The notes under the pieces are model-generated. The model was not told the origin of the DNA. It saw nothing but the letters and a program-made list of their open reading frames with translations, and made no database searches. From positions 1-64,000 of the forward strand of contig NZ_JAMOIC010000002.1 in assembly GCF_024448895.1 (NCBI RefSeq): a DNA stretch of 64,000 nt, in the 5' to 3' direction. How positions within the stretch are numbered: the stretch's first letter is position 1; the number at the start of each line of letters is the position of its first letter. The position numbers and the translations under genes are program-made. Origin of the DNA: Stutzerimonas stutzeri (GTDB lineage: Bacteria > Pseudomonadota > Gammaproteobacteria > Pseudomonadales > Pseudomonadaceae). Below are positions 46,403 to 61,692 of the stretch, piece by piece.

Positions 46403-49400
46403 ATGTCCAACTTTTTCATCGACCGGCCAATCTTCGCCTGGGTGATCGCCTTGGTGTTGATGCTTGCCGGCGCGCTGGCGGTCCTTAATCTGCCGGTCAA
46501 CCAATACCCGAGCATTGCACCGCCGAACGTGTCGATCTCAGTTAATTATCCGGGCGCTTCGGCGCGGACTGTTCAGGACACGGTCGTCCAGGTCATCGAG
46601 CAACAGCTCAATGGGCTCGACGGATTGCGCTATATCTCATCGGAAAGCAACTCCGATGGCAGCATGACCATCAACGTGACTTTCGAGCAAGGCACAGACC
46701 CTGACATCGCCCAGGTGCAGGTACAGAACAAGCTGCAGCTCGCCACGCCTCTGCTGCCCCAGGCGGTTCAACAGCAGGGCATACGCGTGTCGAAATCGGC
46801 CCGTAACTTCCTGATGGTAGTGGCGCTGGTGTCCCAGGACGGGCGGCAGACTAACTTCGACCTGGCCAACTACATCGTGGCCAACGTGCAGGATCCGATC
46901 TCGCGTACCCCGGGAGTCGGTGACTTCCAGGTGTTTGGCGCCCAGTACGCGATGCGTATCTGGCTCGATCCGGCCAAGTTGCAGCAGTACCAGCTTACGG
47001 CGGTGGACGTCCGGTCTGCGATACAGGAACAGAACGTTCAGGTTTCGTCCGGTCAGCTTGGCGGCCTGCCTGCGGTGGAAACCCAGCAGCTCAACGCCAC
47101 CATCATTGGCAAGACGCGGTTGGAGACGCCAGAGCAGTTCGAAAAGATCCTGCTGAAGGTCAATGCCGACGGAGCACAGGTTCGACTGCGCGACGTTGCC
47201 AGGGTCGAACTCGGCGCCGAAAGCTACGCGATTCGCGCCGAGTACAACGGCCGGCCTGCAGCGGGTCTGGGCATACGCCTCGCTGCGGGTGGCAACGCGC
47301 TTGATACCGCAACAGCGGTTCGCCAAACCATCGCCGAGCTGGAGCCATTTTTCCCGCCGGGGGTCGAGGTCGTTTATCCCTACGACACCACGCCGGTGAT
47401 CTCAGCCTCTATCGAAGGTGTCGTGCATACGCTGCTGGAAGCCTTCGTGCTGGTCTTCCTGGTTATGTTCCTGTTCCTGCAGAACCTGCGGGCGACGCTG
47501 ATTCCGACGCTGGCCGTGCCGGTGGTGATCCTGGGCACCTTCGCGGTGCTGCTAACGTTCGGATACAGCATCAACACGCTCACCATGTTCGCCATGATTC
47601 TGGCCATTGGTCTGCTCGTGGACGATGCAATCGTGGTGGTGGAGAACGTCGAACGGGTGATGCGAGAGGAGGGGCTCTCTGCGCGGGAGGCGACTCGCAA
47701 ATCGATGGGCCAGATCCAGGGCGCGCTGGTGGGTATCGGCGTGGTGCTTTCCGCCGTGCTATTGCCCATGGCGTTCTTCGGCGGCTCCACCGGGGTCATT
47801 TACCGTCAGTTCTCCATCACCATCGTTTCGGCCATGGTGCTTTCGGTATTGGTCGCGCTGATTTTCACGCCCGCTCTATGCGCCTCCATTCTCAAGCCGC
47901 ACAGCGGCGACCATGAGGGCAAGCGTGGTTTCTTCGGCTGGTTCAACCGGACCTTCGAGCGCGGCACCCTACGCTACGAGCGTGGAGTGGTTGCTGTGCT
48001 GCGGCGCAAATTGCCTTACCTGCTGATGTACCTGCTCATCGTAGGCATCATGATTTGGATGTTCACGCGCATTCCCACGGCCTTCCTCCCTGAGGAAGAT
48101 CAGGGTGTGCTGTTCGCACAGGTTCAGACGCCAGCTGGTTCGACCGCTAGCCGGACCCAGGAGGTCGTCGAGCAAATGCGGGAATACCTGCTGACCGAGG
48201 AAAGCGAGACGGTCAATTCGGTGTTCACCATTACCGGCTTCAACTTTGCGGGTCGTGGTCAGAGTTCAGGCATGGCCTTCATCATGCTCAAGCCGTGGGA
48301 GGAGCGCAAAGAGGCTGGGCAGGGTGTTTTCGATCTCGCTGAGCGCGCTCAGGGCCACTTCTTCAGCCTTCGCGACGCCATGGTGTTCGCTTTCGCACCG
48401 CCAGCCGTGATGGAGCTGGGCAATGCCACCGGTTTCGATGTGTTTCTGCAGGACCAGGCCGGGCTCGGCCATGAAGCCCTGACAAAGGCACGTGATCAGT
48501 TCATGCAACTCGCCGCCGAGGAGCCAACGCTCACCGGCGTGCGCTTCAATGGAATGCGTGACGAGCCGCAGTATCGGCTGATCATCGACGATGAAAAAGC
48601 GCGCGCGCATCAGGTTTCCCTTGCCGCGATCAATGACTCACTTTCGATCGCCTGGGGCTCGAGTTACGTCAACGACTTCATCGATCGAGGTAGGGTCAAG
48701 CGCGTGTACATGCAGGGCGAGCCCACCTCACGGATGAATCCGGAGGATCTTGGCAAATGGTATGTGCGCAACTCGGCGGGTGAGATGGTGCCGTTTACCG
48801 CGTTCGCTACGGGTGAGTGGACGTACGGCCCGCCCAAGCTGACCCGGTTCAATGGCGTACCGGCGATGGAGATACTGGGGGCGGCTGCACCGGGTTACAG
48901 CTCCGGCGAAGCCATGGCGGCAGTCGAGCGGATCGCCAGTCAGTTGCCAGCAGGCATTGGCTACTCATGGACCGGCCAATCCTATGAGGAGCGTTTATCT
49001 GGCTCGCAGGCGCCGGCACTCTATGCGCTGTCCCTGCTGGTGGTCTTCCTCGCGCTCGCAGCGTTGTACGAGAGCTGGTCGGTTCCGCTGTCGGTCATGC
49101 TGGTCGTGCCGCTGGGCATCGTTGGTGCGCTGGCCTTTACCATGGGGCGCGGACTGTCCAATGACGTTTTCTTCCAGGTCGGACTACTGACCACCGTAGG
49201 GTTGTCGGCGCGTAACGCGATTCTCATCGTGGAATTCGCGAAAACCTTGCATGAGCAGGGGATGACGATAGCCGACGCAGCGATCGAAGCCTGCCGCATC
49301 CGTTTGCGGCCTATCATCATGACGTCCTTGGCGTTCATGCTTGGTGTACTTCCGTTGGCAATCTCCAGTGGGGCGGGTGCCGGCAGCAAACATGCGATCG

Positions 49401-49537
49401 GTACCGGCGTGATCGGCGGCATGCTCAGCGCCATGCTGTTGGCTATTTTCTGGGTGCCGCTGTTCTATGTGCTGGTGTCTTCGATTGGCAAGCGTAAAAA
49501 AGCCAATGTCGAAGCACCGAAGGGAGATACGCAATGA
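46403..49537 (+). CDS. mexB: RND efflux transporter, MexB/TtgB type
   Basis: 1044 residues with 12 membrane helices and two large periplasmic loops, HAE1 family. The N-terminus [17 protein letters not shown] and the helix 4 proton pair [16 protein letters not shown] are intact. It captures drugs, dyes and solvents from the membrane and periplasm and passes them out using the proton gradient. It follows mexA by 6 bases and overlaps oprM by 4. Confidence 0.96.
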   Translation: MSNFFIDRPIFAWVIALVLMLAGALAVLNLPVNQYPSIAPPNVSISVNYPGASARTVQDTVVQVIEQQLNGLDGLRYISSESNSDGSMTINVTFEQGTDPDIAQVQVQNKLQLATPLLPQAVQQQGIRVSKSARNFLMVVALVSQDGRQTNFDLANYIVANVQDPISRTPGVGDFQVFGAQYAMRIWLDPAKLQQYQLTAVDVRSAIQEQNVQVSSGQLGGLPAVETQQLNATIIGKTRLETPEQFEKILLKVNADGAQVRLRDVARVELGAESYAIRAEYNGRPAAGLGIRLAAGGNALDTATAVRQTIAELEPFFPPGVEVVYPYDTTPVISASIEGVVHTLLEAFVLVFLVMFLFLQNLRATLIPTLAVPVVILGTFAVLLTFGYSINTLTMFAMILAIGLLVDDAIVVVENVERVMREEGLSAREATRKSMGQIQGALVGIGVVLSAVLLPMAFFGGSTGVIYRQFSITIVSAMVLSVLVALIFTPALCASILKPHSGDHEGKRGFFGWFNRTFERGTLRYERGVVAVLRRKLPYLLMYLLIVGIMIWMFTRIPTAFLPEEDQGVLFAQVQTPAGSTASRTQEVVEQMREYLLTEESETVNSVFTITGFNFAGRGQSSGMAFIMLKPWEERKEAGQGVFDLAERAQGHFFSLRDAMVFAFAPPAVMELGNATGFDVFLQDQAGLGHEALTKARDQFMQLAAEEPTLTGVRFNGMRDEPQYRLIIDDEKARAHQVSLAAINDSLSIAWGSSYVNDFIDRGRVKRVYMQGEPTSRMNPEDLGKWYVRNSAGEMVPFTAFATGEWTYGPPKLTRFNGVPAMEILGAAAPGYSSGEAMAAVERIASQLPAGIGYSWTGQSYEERLSGSQAPALYALSLLVVFLALAALYESWSVPLSVMLVVPLGIVGALAFTMGRGLSNDVFFQVGLLTTVGLSARNAILIVEFAKTLHEQGMTIADAAIEACRIRLRPIIMTSLAFMLGVLPLAISSGAGAGSKHAIGTGVIGGMLSAMLLAIFWVPLFYVLVSSIGKRKKANVEAPKGDTQ

Positions 49538-50964
49538 AGAGGTCTCTATTGAGTGTCGCGCTGCTGGCCGCACTGAGCGGTTGCTCGTTGATACCCGAAT
49601 ACCAGCGCCCCGACACTCCAACGGCCGCCAGCTGGCCCGAGGGCGAAGCCTATGTCGGTTCAGCCAGCGCTGCACAGGGGCAGCAGATGACCCTGGACTG
49701 GCAGAGCTTCTTCCGGGACCCCGCTCTGCGGCAGTTGATCAGCGGTGCGCTGGAGAACAACCGTGACCTGCGAATCGCCGCGTTGAATGTCGATGCCTAT
49801 CGTGCGCTTTATCGCGTGCAGCGGGCCGATTTGCTGCCGGCGGTAAGTGGTGATGGCTCTGGTAGCCGCACCCGCACCCCGGGTGATCTGAACCAAACTG
49901 GTGAAGGTGCGATTAGCAGCCAGTACAGCGCGACGCTCGGTGTTTCCTGGGAACTGGACCTGTTCGGGCGTCTGGGCAGCCTTCGTGAAGAGGCCCTGCA
50001 GCAGTTTTTCGCCACCGAGGCGGCCCAGCACAGCACGCAGATCAGCCTGATTGCCAGTGTTGCCAACGCCTGGCTGACCTTGCAGGCCGACCAGGCCCTG
50101 CTTCAGGTGAGTCGCGACACCTTGAAGGCCTTTGAAGAAAGCCTTTCACTTACCCAGCACAGTTTTGACGTCGGCGTGGCTTCGTCGCTCGAACTGAGCC
50201 AGGCCCGAAGTGCGGTCGATACCGCCCGTGTACGCATTGAGCGTTACACCCGTCAGGTCGCGCAGGATCGTAATGCGCTCGGCTTGCTGCTGGGCCAGAG
50301 TGTCCCGGTCGAAGTACCTGCCGACGGCAGACTGGAGCGCGATCTGCTAGCCACCGTGCCGGTGGGGCTACCGTCCGATCTGCTCTACAAGCGCCCTGAC
50401 ATTCTTCAGGCCGAATACCAATTGCGAGCGGCGAACGCCAATATCGGCGCGGCGAGAGCAGCATTTTTCCCTCGGATCAGCCTCACAGGCGCGGCGGGGA
50501 CGGCCAGCAGCGAGCTCTCAGGGCTTTTCGATGGTGGGTCCAGCTACTGGAACTTCGCGCCGAGCATCAGTGTGCCCATCTTCAACGCAGGGCAACTGCG
50601 AGCCAACCTCGACTACGCCGAGATCAGTCGCAATATCCAGGTGGCGCAGTATGAGCGCGCGATTCAGACGGCGTTCCGCGAAGTGGCAGATGGACTGGCC
50701 GCGCAAGCCACCTATGTTCGCCAGGTTCAGGCTCAGCGTGATTTGCTGGAAACCAGCGAGGACTATTATCGGCTTGCCGAGCGGCGCTACCGCACGGGTG
50801 TCGACAGCTACCTGACGCTTCTGGATGCACAGCGGCAACTGTTCGACGTGCAGCAGCAGTTCATCGGTGACCGACTGGCACAAATGACCAGTGAGGTGGA
50901 GCTGTTCAAGGCCCTGGGTGGTGGATGGGATGCCCAAGCCGAACCGGTCGCCGACGAGGGCTGA
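49534..50964 (+). CDS. oprM: Outer membrane efflux channel, OprM/TtgC type
   Basis: 476 residues. Lipobox LSGC with Cys at residue 17. Two repeated OEP halves with coiled-coil hairpins, [21 protein letters not shown] and the second-half [19 protein letters not shown], match TolC-like channels. The mature protein makes a trimeric beta barrel and periplasmic tunnel that docks on MexA/MexB. A terminator follows at 51021. Confidence 0.95.
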   Translation: MKRSLLSVALLAALSGCSLIPEYQRPDTPTAASWPEGEAYVGSASAAQGQQMTLDWQSFFRDPALRQLISGALENNRDLRIAALNVDAYRALYRVQRADLLPAVSGDGSGSRTRTPGDLNQTGEGAISSQYSATLGVSWELDLFGRLGSLREEALQQFFATEAAQHSTQISLIASVANAWLTLQADQALLQVSRDTLKAFEESLSLTQHSFDVGVASSLELSQARSAVDTARVRIERYTRQVAQDRNALGLLLGQSVPVEVPADGRLERDLLATVPVGLPSDLLYKRPDILQAEYQLRAANANIGAARAAFFPRISLTGAAGTASSELSGLFDGGSSYWNFAPSISVPIFNAGQLRANLDYAEISRNIQVAQYERAIQTAFREVADGLAAQATYVRQVQAQRDLLETSEDYYRLAERRYRTGVDSYLTLLDAQRQLFDVQQQFIGDRLAQMTSEVELFKALGGGWDAQAEPVADEG

Positions 50965-51020
50965 GGTGGTCACCGGCGGGCGAACCTGCCGGTACTTACA
51001 CCGCATCGCTGAAACAAGAA

Positions 51021-51044
51021 CGCCGCCCAGAGGGCGGCGTTTTT
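51021..51044 (+). terminator. Rho-independent terminator of the efflux operon
   Basis: CGCCGCCC-AGA-GGGCGGCG followed by five T. It lies 56 bases after the oprM stop and 12 bases before the stop of the convergent rhlE gene. Confidence 0.88.
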
Positions 51045-51055
51045 GTATGCTCGAC

Positions 51056-52876
51056 TTAGCGGTTGCGAGTCAGCAAGGCAGGCTTCTCGCCGCGCGGCCG
51101 GGTCGGCAGCTGTTCGAGTTGATCAGCACTAGGCAGCCGATCAAGTTTCGACTCCTTGTGAATGATCACCGGCTGCTTTTCCTTAGGCTTGACGGCTGCT
51201 TCCTGACGAGCCGGACCTTCATTGTCGATCCGGCGTCCCTCATTCTTGCGCCTAGGCTGGCCACCGCGCGCAGGACCCTGACGCTTGCCCTTGCCGGGAG
51301 CAGCAGCGCCGCCCGCGGGTGCGGAACCGCCACGTGGGGCGGCCGCTGCACGCGGTTGAGCGCCAGGCTGAGCTGGAGCGCCGGGGCGGCGCCCGCGACC
51401 CTGCTTGTTCTGGTACGGGCTGACGTAATCGACCTTGTTGCCGAAGTTGTCCAGTTCGTCATCGAGAAACACTTCTGGGTCTCGATCATTAGGCAGGCGA
51501 GGCGGGCGGCTCACTGGTGCAGCTGCGGCTCCCTGTGCGGGTGCTGCCTGGCTTGCGCTGGCACCGCGCGGCTTGCTACGCCCGCGGCGGTTGCGATCGC
51601 GCTCTTTCGACTCGCCAGCGGCTTCGGTGGTTTTGGCAGCGCGCTCGGGGCGTGGCTTGCGCTCGCCGTTGCGGGGCGGGCGCGGCTGGCGTGGTTCGCG
51701 CACTTCAGGCTTTTCCGCCTCGATGGTGCTGGAGTCGAAGCCCATCAGATCGCCGTCAGGGATCTTCTGCTTGGTCATCCGCTCGATGCCTTTGAGCAGC
51801 TTTTCCTCGTCGGGCGCGACCAGCGAAATCGCTTCGCCGCTACGGCCTGCTCGGCCAGTACGACCGATGCGGTGAACGTAATCTTCCTCGACGTTCGGCA
51901 GTTCGAAGTTGACCACGTGTGGCAGCTGGTCAATATCCAGGCCGCGGGCGGCGATATCTGTGGCGACCAGAATGCGCACCTGGTTGGCCTTGAAGTCAGC
52001 CAGCGCCTTGGTGCGTGCGTTCTGGCTCTTGTTGCCGTGAATCGCGACTGCCGGCAGCCCGTGCTTGTCGAGATACTCGGCAAGGCGATTGGCGCCATGC
52101 TTGGTGCGAGTGAACACCAGGACCTGTTCCCAGGCACCTTTGGTGATCAGGTGCGCCAGCAGTGCACGCTTGTGCGAGGCAGGCAGGCGGAAAACACGCT
52201 GTTCAATGCGTTCTACCGTGGTGTTCGGCGGCGTGACCTGGATTTTTTCCGGCTCGTGCAGCAGTTTGCTGGCGAGGTCGGTAATGTCCTGAGAGAACGT
52301 GGCCGAGAACAGCAGGTTCTGACGTTTGGTCGGCAGCTTCGCCAGGACCTTCTTAACGTCATGGATGAAGCCCATGTCGAGCATGCGGTCGGCTTCATCG
52401 AGGACCAGAATCTCTACATGGGAGAGGTCAACCGCCTTCTGGTTGGCCAGATCGAGCAGACGGCCAGGGCAGGCGACGAGCACGTCGAGGCCTTTTGCAA
52501 TGGCCTGGACCTGAGGATTCATGCCGACGCCACCAAAGATGACAGCGCTTTTCAGCGGCAGGTCGCGGGCGTATAGCTTGAAGCTGTCATGAACCTGGGC
52601 AGCAAGTTCGCGCGTCGGCGTCAGTACCAGTACGCGGGGTTGGCGCGGCCCGTGACGGTGTTCGCGGTCCGGGTGACCGCCTGGGAACAGAATTTCCAGT
52701 ACGGGAAGTGCGAATCCACCGGTCTTACCGGTGCCCGTCTGTGCAGCGACCATCAGGTCGCGTCCTTGCAACACGGCGGGAATAGCCCGCTGTTGCACTG
52801 GTGTAGGCTGGGTGTAACCGGCGGCCTCGACGGCACCGGCCAAAGCCTCGGAGAGACCGAGGGAAGCAAAGGACAT
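51056..52876 (-). CDS. rhlE: DEAD-box RNA helicase RhlE
   Basis: 606 residues. The Q motif TPVQQRAIP, Walker A AQTGTGKT near 45-52, DEAD in [16 protein letters not shown] in FSATFS, and [13 protein letters not shown] in the second RecA lobe are intact. After about residue 385 comes a basic, low-complexity tail rich in Arg, Pro, Gly and Ala ([19 protein letters not shown] and similar), typical of RhlE tails that bind RNA and form condensates. RhlE helps ribosome maturation and mRNA turnover, mostly in the cold. A long 5' leader precedes it. Confidence 0.95.
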   Translation of the reverse strand: MSFASLGLSEALAGAVEAAGYTQPTPVQQRAIPAVLQGRDLMVAAQTGTGKTGGFALPVLEILFPGGHPDREHRHGPRQPRVLVLTPTRELAAQVHDSFKLYARDLPLKSAVIFGGVGMNPQVQAIAKGLDVLVACPGRLLDLANQKAVDLSHVEILVLDEADRMLDMGFIHDVKKVLAKLPTKRQNLLFSATFSQDITDLASKLLHEPEKIQVTPPNTTVERIEQRVFRLPASHKRALLAHLITKGAWEQVLVFTRTKHGANRLAEYLDKHGLPAVAIHGNKSQNARTKALADFKANQVRILVATDIAARGLDIDQLPHVVNFELPNVEEDYVHRIGRTGRAGRSGEAISLVAPDEEKLLKGIERMTKQKIPDGDLMGFDSSTIEAEKPEVREPRQPRPPRNGERKPRPERAAKTTEAAGESKERDRNRRGRSKPRGASASQAAPAQGAAAAPVSRPPRLPNDRDPEVFLDDELDNFGNKVDYVSPYQNKQGRGRRPGAPAQPGAQPRAAAAPRGGSAPAGGAAAPGKGKRQGPARGGQPRRKNEGRRIDNEGPARQEAAVKPKEKQPVIIHKESKLDRLPSADQLEQLPTRPRGEKPALLTRNR

Positions 52877-53012
52877 GAGTAATCCTGTCTTGTGTAGGGC
52901 GCGGCCCTGGGATGGTCATGCCTGGCTCGAATCGCGACTGGCGTGCGATCCCGTCCGGTCCTGCCGCATTTGAAGATGCTGGCATCCGGGCGTAAGCCTG
53001 GCGGAAGCGCGG

Positions 53013-53021
53013 AGTATAACA
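53013..53021 (-). promoter_or_regulatory. Possible extended -10 of rhlE
   Basis: On the minus strand TGTTATACT, an extended -10 with the TGn element, but no convincing -35. It would give an rhlE leader of about 130 bases. Nothing else is obvious in 52877-53109 except the metF hairpin. Confidence 0.4.
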
Positions 53022-53078
53022 GAGCCTGTTAACGCCGCATTGCTAGGACAGTGTGTCAGTTCGCAGGTTCATTGACCA

Positions 53079-53100
53079 GCTCCCTGTTTCTGCAGGGAGC
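53079..53100 (-). repeat. Hairpin downstream of metF
   Basis: GCTCCCTG-TTTCTG-CAGGGAGC, an 8-bp perfect stem about 9 bases after the metF stop. There is no T-run on either strand, so termination may need Rho. Confidence 0.5.
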
Positions 53101-53109
53101 GGTTGATGA

Positions 53110-53961
53110 TCAGCGGACCAGCTTGAGGTTGTCCCAGATGGCCAAGCTAGGCTCAGCCTGGTTCAGGGTGTAGAAATGCAGACCGGGCGCACCGCCAGCG
53201 AGCAGCTTCTCGCACATTTCGGTAATGACCTGGTTGCCAAAGGCCTGGATGCTCTCCATGTCGTCCCCGTAGGACTCCAGCTGCTTGCGAACCCAGCGCG
53301 GGATCTCGGCGCCGCATGCGTCGGAGAAGCGTGCCAGTTTGCTGTAGTTGGTGATCGGCATGATGCCCGGAACGATCGGCGTCTCGACGCCTTGTTTGCG
53401 TACCCGCTCTACGAAGTAGAAATAGCAGTCGGCGTTGAAGAAGTATTGGGTGATGGCGCTGTCGGCACCCGCCTTGGCCTTGCGCACGAAGTTGGCAAGA
53501 TCGTCTTCGAAATTGCGTGCCTGAGGGTGCATCTCGGGATAGGCCGCAATCTCGATATGGAAGTGATCGCCCGTTTCGCTGCGAATGAACTCAACCAGTT
53601 CGTTGGCATAGCGCAGTTCGCCGCTGGCCATGCCCATGCCTGACGGCAGGTCGCCACGTAACGCGACGATGCGCTTGATGCCGGCGTCCTTGTAAAGGTT
53701 GAGCAGTTCGCGCAACTCCTGCTTGCTGTCGCCAACGCAGGACAGGTGCGGCGCAGTTGGCACCTTCACCTCGCCGTCGAGCTGCAGCACGGTATTCAGG
53801 GTTCGATCACGAGTCGAACCGCCGGCACCGTAGGTGCAGGAAAAGAAGTCCGGGTTGTACTCGGCCAGGCGGCTGGCCGTTGCCATCAGTTTTTCGTGCC
53901 CGGCGTCGGTCTTGGTGGGGAAGAACTCGAAGCTGAAGCTGTGGCTACGTGGGTGTGACAT
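53110..53961 (-). CDS. metF: 5,10-Methylenetetrahydrofolate reductase MetF
   Basis: 283 residues, flavin TIM barrel. It makes 5-methyl-THF for methionine synthase. SFEFFPTKTDAGHEKL, SCTYGAGGSTRDRT, LRGDLPSG, the AITQYFFNAD stretch and PIVPGIMPITNYSKLARF are the flavin and folate sites. ATG 53961 has AAGGAA upstream; five codons further up is a weaker Met. It is the second gene after ahcY, 81 bases away, in one SAH-responsive unit. Confidence 0.96.
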   Translation of the reverse strand: MSHPRSHSFSFEFFPTKTDAGHEKLMATASRLAEYNPDFFSCTYGAGGSTRDRTLNTVLQLDGEVKVPTAPHLSCVGDSKQELRELLNLYKDAGIKRIVALRGDLPSGMGMASGELRYANELVEFIRSETGDHFHIEIAAYPEMHPQARNFEDDLANFVRKAKAGADSAITQYFFNADCYFYFVERVRKQGVETPIVPGIMPITNYSKLARFSDACGAEIPRWVRKQLESYGDDMESIQAFGNQVITEMCEKLLAGGAPGLHFYTLNQAEPSLAIWDNLKLVR

Positions 53962-54042
53962 GACAATTCCTTTCATCGACCAGCCACACCGGGTCCTGGA
54001 TGAGCAGACTCACCCTGGAGACCGGTGCGGCTGTGGCCTTGA

Positions 54043-55452
54043 TTAGTAGCGGTAGCTGTCCGGCTTGAACGGACCTTCGACTTCCACTCCGATGTAGTCG
54101 GCCTGGCCTTGGGTCAGGCGGGTGATGACGCCGCCGAAACCTTTGACCATTTCGGCTGCGACTTCTTCGTCGAGCTTCTTCGGCAACACCATGACCGTGA
54201 CATTCTTGGTCTTTTCGGTAACCGGCAGGTCCGCGAACTTCTCGTTGAACAGGTGGATCTGCGCCAGCACCTGGTTGGCAAACGAGCCGTCCATGATCCG
54301 GCTAGGGTGACCGGTAGCATTGCCCAGGTTCACCAGACGGCCTTCAGCCAACAGAATCAGGTAGTCGTCGTTATGCGCATCGAAGCTGCCCGGGCCGGTG
54401 CGGTGGATCTTGTGTACCTGCGGCTTGACCTCTTCCCACGCCCAGTTCTTGCGCATGAAGGCGGTGTCGATCTCATTGTCGAAGTGACCGATGTTGCACA
54501 CCAGTGCGCGCTTCTTCAGGCCCTTGAGCATACCGGCGTCACAGACGTTGGCATTGCCGGTGGTGGTGACGATCAGGTCGATCTTGCCCAGCAGTGCGGT
54601 GTCGATGCAGGCGTCGGTGCCGTCATTTAGACCGTCCTTGTAAGGGGAAACCAGCTCATAACCGTCCATGCACGCCTGCATGGCGCAGATCGGGTCGACT
54701 TCCGACACCTTGACGATCATGCCTTCCTGGCGCAGCGACTGTGCTGAGCCTTTGCCCACGTCACCGTAGCCGATGACCAATGCCTGCTTGCCAGACAGCA
54801 AGTGGTCAGTGGCGCGCTTGATCGCGTCGTTGAGGCTGTGACGGCAGCCGTACTTGTTGTCGTTCTTGCTCTTGGTGACCGAGTCGTTGACGTTGATCGC
54901 CGGGATTTTCAGGGTGCCTTTTTTCAGCATGTCCTGCAGGCGATGCACACCGGTGGTGGTTTCCTCGGTGACGCCATGTACGCGCTCGAGCACTTGCGGG
55001 TACTTGTCATGCAGGATCTGGGTCAGATCGCCGCCGTCGTCGAGGATCATGTTGGCATCCCACGGCTGGCTATCCTTGAGGATGGTCTGCTCGATACACC
55101 ACTCGTACTCTTCTTCGGTTTCGCCTTTCCAAGCAAACACAGGGATGCCAGCGGCGGCGATTGCGGCGGCGGCCTGATCCTGGGTCGAGAAGATATTGCA
55201 GCTGGACCAGCGCACTTCAGCGCCGAGGGCGGTCAGCGTCTCAATGAGTACGGCGGTCTGGATGGTCATGTGGATGCAGCCGAGAATCTTCGCGCCCTGG
55301 AGCGGGAGTTCACCGGCGTACTTGTGGCGCAGGCCCATCAGGGCGGGCATTTCTGATTCGGCGATGATGATCTCGCGACGACCCCAGTCAGCCAGGGAAA
55401 TGTCGGCGACCTTGAAATCGTTGAAACCTGCAGGCGTCATGACAGCGCTCAT
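54043..55452 (-). CDS. ahcY: Adenosylhomocysteinase AhcY (SahH)
   Basis: 469 residues, the length in P. aeruginosa. It splits SAH into homocysteine and adenosine and so removes the product inhibitor of methyltransferases. NAD binding [25 protein letters not shown], the catalytic [15 protein letters not shown] and C-terminal KPDSYRY (the residues that close the partner NAD site) are present. The start is ATG 55452 with GGAG 9 bases upstream; a Met five codons earlier lies over the ribosome site. Preceded by an SAH riboswitch. Confidence 0.97.
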   Translation of the reverse strand: MSAVMTPAGFNDFKVADISLADWGRREIIIAESEMPALMGLRHKYAGELPLQGAKILGCIHMTIQTAVLIETLTALGAEVRWSSCNIFSTQDQAAAAIAAAGIPVFAWKGETEEEYEWCIEQTILKDSQPWDANMILDDGGDLTQILHDKYPQVLERVHGVTEETTTGVHRLQDMLKKGTLKIPAINVNDSVTKSKNDNKYGCRHSLNDAIKRATDHLLSGKQALVIGYGDVGKGSAQSLRQEGMIVKVSEVDPICAMQACMDGYELVSPYKDGLNDGTDACIDTALLGKIDLIVTTTGNANVCDAGMLKGLKKRALVCNIGHFDNEIDTAFMRKNWAWEEVKPQVHKIHRTGPGSFDAHNDDYLILLAEGRLVNLGNATGHPSRIMDGSFANQVLAQIHLFNEKFADLPVTEKTKNVTVMVLPKKLDEEVAAEMVKGFGGVITRLTQGQADYIGVEVEGPFKPDSYRY

Positions 55453-55463
55453 TGAAGAGTTCT

Positions 55464-55624
55464 CCATTCGTTTTGTGCGAATGGGCGCCGTTGATGCGTA
55501 TGGTTAACGCCCCATCCGAGCCTGACAGGTAGAGCCTGATTTGGATCTGCTGCGGCGCGACAGATAAGCCGCGTGGCTTGCGAGATCAAAAACAGGCTTT
55601 CGCCCTGCTGCAGCGCCCCTCGGA
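55464..55624 (-). promoter_or_regulatory. S-adenosylhomocysteine (SAH) riboswitch with translational switch
   Basis: The minus strand has the SAH-riboswitch core: TCCGAGGGGCGCTGCAGCA, GGCTCGGA and AACGGCGCCC. TCCGAG (55624-55619) pairs with CTCGGA (55520-55515) as P1. GGGCGC (55618-55613) pairs with GCGCCC (55488-55483) as the pseudoknot. Just after, CCATTCG (55484-55478) can pair with CGAATGG (55470-55464), which covers half of the GGAG ribosome site and uses two bases of the pseudoknot arm, so SAH binding should free translation of ahcY. Confidence 0.9.
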
Positions 55625-55671
55625 CAGGTGGCGGGCACGGCCGAACAGCGTCGGCGGTGTGAAGCTCGGCG

Positions 55672-55700
55672 ATTATAGCCGCGACCGCGAGCAATCCCAA
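55672..55700 (-). promoter_or_regulatory. Promoter of ahcY-metF
   Basis: On the minus strand TTGGGA (55700-55695), a 17-base spacer, and a perfect TATAAT (55677-55672). Transcription would start near 55665 and enter the SAH riboswitch about 40 bases later. Confidence 0.8.
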
Positions 55701-55720
55701 GCCCGACGCAGCGCTCTTCG

Positions 55721-56974
<1,254 letters not shown>

Positions 56975-57157
56975 GCAGGCCCCAGCTAGACGGTTGTATA
57001 GGGTGATTGGTGAGTTGACCCGCTCCAGCGACGATTGGTGCCGACCATCGCTACGGACGGCAACGCCCGAAGACGACGAACTCAGCAGGTGGCGGGTGGG
57101 TCGAACATGAAGGTTCGGTGAACCTCGTCGGGCCATTGACCCTCTGGAGCTGACAAC

Positions 57158-57592
57158 ATGAACCTCTCCTTACGTTCTGTGCTGCTTGCGGTGTGTGCCG
57201 CGGTGTCCCTGCCGGCGGCGGCTAATTCCTGCTACGTCACTGCGGAAACGTCCGGCGCCGTGCCGCCACCGGTCGTGACGGAAAAATGCTTTGAGTTTCA
57301 GGGCGCAGAAGATGATTCCATCGACTGGGTCTGCCAGGACAACGAAGCCATCAAGAATTCCCAGCGTGAAATCCGCGACAGCTGCCCGTCCGGTCATTTC
57401 GGCGTCTGCACGGCAGCATTGACCCCGGAGACACTGGCCAACGAACGCGCCACCGGTAGTCAGGCAAACGACACGCCTGCGCCGACCACCGTGCCTGAAA
57501 CCGCTCGTATCGTGACGTACAACTACGAGTCTACCGACCGCGCTCAGGCAAAGATCGATTGTGAAAGTGCGGGTGGTGAATGGTCGCAGTGA
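57158..57592 (+). CDS. Exported Cys-containing protein of unknown function
   Basis: 144 residues. The Sec signal MNLSLRSVLLAVCAAVSLPAAA is cleaved near AAA-NS. The mature part has six Cys (around residues 25, 44, 59, 76, 84 and 134), which could form three disulphides in the periplasm, and contains a CFEFQG and a DSCPSGHFGVC segment. I do not recognise the family. It is followed 70 bases later by a cytochrome-like lipoprotein. Function unknown. Confidence 0.75.
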   Translation: MNLSLRSVLLAVCAAVSLPAAANSCYVTAETSGAVPPPVVTEKCFEFQGAEDDSIDWVCQDNEAIKNSQREIRDSCPSGHFGVCTAALTPETLANERATGSQANDTPAPTTVPETARIVTYNYESTDRAQAKIDCESAGGEWSQ

Positions 57593-57662
57593 CCTGTCGG
57601 GGTTTGGTGAATTGAACGGCGGCAGGGATAATCGCCGCCCGTTGTGTTCATGAGTGGTTGAA

Positions 57663-58109
57663 ATGAAGCTGTTGTCCTTGTGTGTCTCGCTGATTGCCGT
57701 CCTCGCTGTGGCAGGCTGTGATCGAATCGATCCGAATTCGCCACTGGGCAAGCGTAAGGCGATCTACCAGCAGATGCTCGACGTTAAGGAAGACCTCGGT
57801 GGGATGCTGCGCGGGCGCCTGGAGTTCAATCCCCAGGAATTCGCCAGCGGCGCGACCAAGCTCGATGAACTGTCGCGCCAGCCTTGGCAGCATTACCCGG
57901 AGGTCAAGGAAGCGCAGAGCGATGCGCGTGACGACGTCTGGCAACAGCAAGCGCGTTTCAACGAGCTGGCGCGAGAGCTCGAAGCGCGCACGGCGGCATT
58001 GGTCTCCACTACCACGGGTGGTCCGATTACGGCGCAGATCGTTTCACCGGCGTTTCAGCGGGTCGAGGATGCGTGCGAGGCCTGCCACAAGGAGTTTCGC
58101 GCTTATTGA
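57663..58109 (+). CDS. Cytochrome c-type lipoprotein (c'-like)
   Basis: 148 residues. Lipobox VAGC ends a short signal (MKLLSLCVSLIAVLAVAGC), so it is anchored to a membrane. The rest is helical, with the single heme motif CEACH close to the C-terminus (ACEACHKEFRAY), as in class II cytochromes c'. Such proteins bind one heme and may handle NO or transfer electrons, which is inferred. I start at ATG 57663; a GTG 9 bases upstream is less likely. Confidence 0.8.
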   Translation: MKLLSLCVSLIAVLAVAGCDRIDPNSPLGKRKAIYQQMLDVKEDLGGMLRGRLEFNPQEFASGATKLDELSRQPWQHYPEVKEAQSDARDDVWQQQARFNELARELEARTAALVSTTTGGPITAQIVSPAFQRVEDACEACHKEFRAY

Positions 58110-58112
58110 GGG

Positions 58113-58493
58113 CTAGCGCTTGGCGGCGTCCAGCTGCTGCCGAGCATGATCCAGCCGCCTCTTGCTCAACTCGATTCGCTCCGGATCGCCACTGCCCAAG
58201 GCTTCGCGCAGCTGCGCTTCGCGTTCATCGGCCGTACGTGTCGCTCTCTCGATTGCCAGGTGATTGGGTTGCACAGGGACCACGCCACGACAGGTCTTGT
58301 TCAGCTGTTGCAATTGCTCTTCCAGGCTGGTGCGCCTCGCCTTGTCGCCCTGTAGCCGCGCTTCCTTTATCTGCTCGCCGATACGCTCGCGCGAGTCGGC
58401 GCAGACATCCTTCGGGTCCTGTTCCGCACCCACCGACTGCATGATGCAGCAGGCCAGTATCAGCGGGGCAAAGGTGTATCGCTTGAGAGTCAT
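58113..58493 (-). CDS. DUF1090 family periplasmic protein
   Basis: 126 residues with a signal peptide (PLILACCIMQSVGAEQ) and a conserved start of the mature part (CADSRERIGEQIKEARLQG), followed by a charged helix rich in Arg and Glu (ERATRTADEREAQLREALGSGDPERI). These match DUF1090 (YqjC type), a small exported protein family without known function. It converges with the cytochrome gene, 3 bases apart. Confidence 0.8.
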   Translation of the reverse strand: MTLKRYTFAPLILACCIMQSVGAEQDPKDVCADSRERIGEQIKEARLQGDKARRTSLEEQLQQLNKTCRGVVPVQPNHLAIERATRTADEREAQLREALGSGDPERIELSKRRLDHARQQLDAAKR

Positions 58494-58550
58494 GCACGCT
58501 CCGTTTTTATTGTTCTTGCCCTGAGACTGGATAGAGTCCGCTAAGTGCCA

Positions 58551-61614
<3,064 letters not shown>

Positions 61615-61692
61615 GGCATGCCCCTCTGCTGTGGTGAAGGCATGTGAGCATGCGCCTGCAATGCAGCAGTGGGCATGATCGTTATCAACGAC

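Noticed and set aside
50891-52576. 561-codon open frame antisense to rhlE
   Set aside because: rhlE is a complete DEAD-box protein on the other strand. The antisense product is low-complexity without a family match.
53079-53100. Classical terminator after metF
   Set aside because: The stem is perfect but has no T-run, so I list it only as a hairpin.
56975-57136. N-terminal extension of the cation:proton antiporter
   Set aside because: It is hydrophilic, lacks a family match, and precedes a start that opens with a normal membrane helix.
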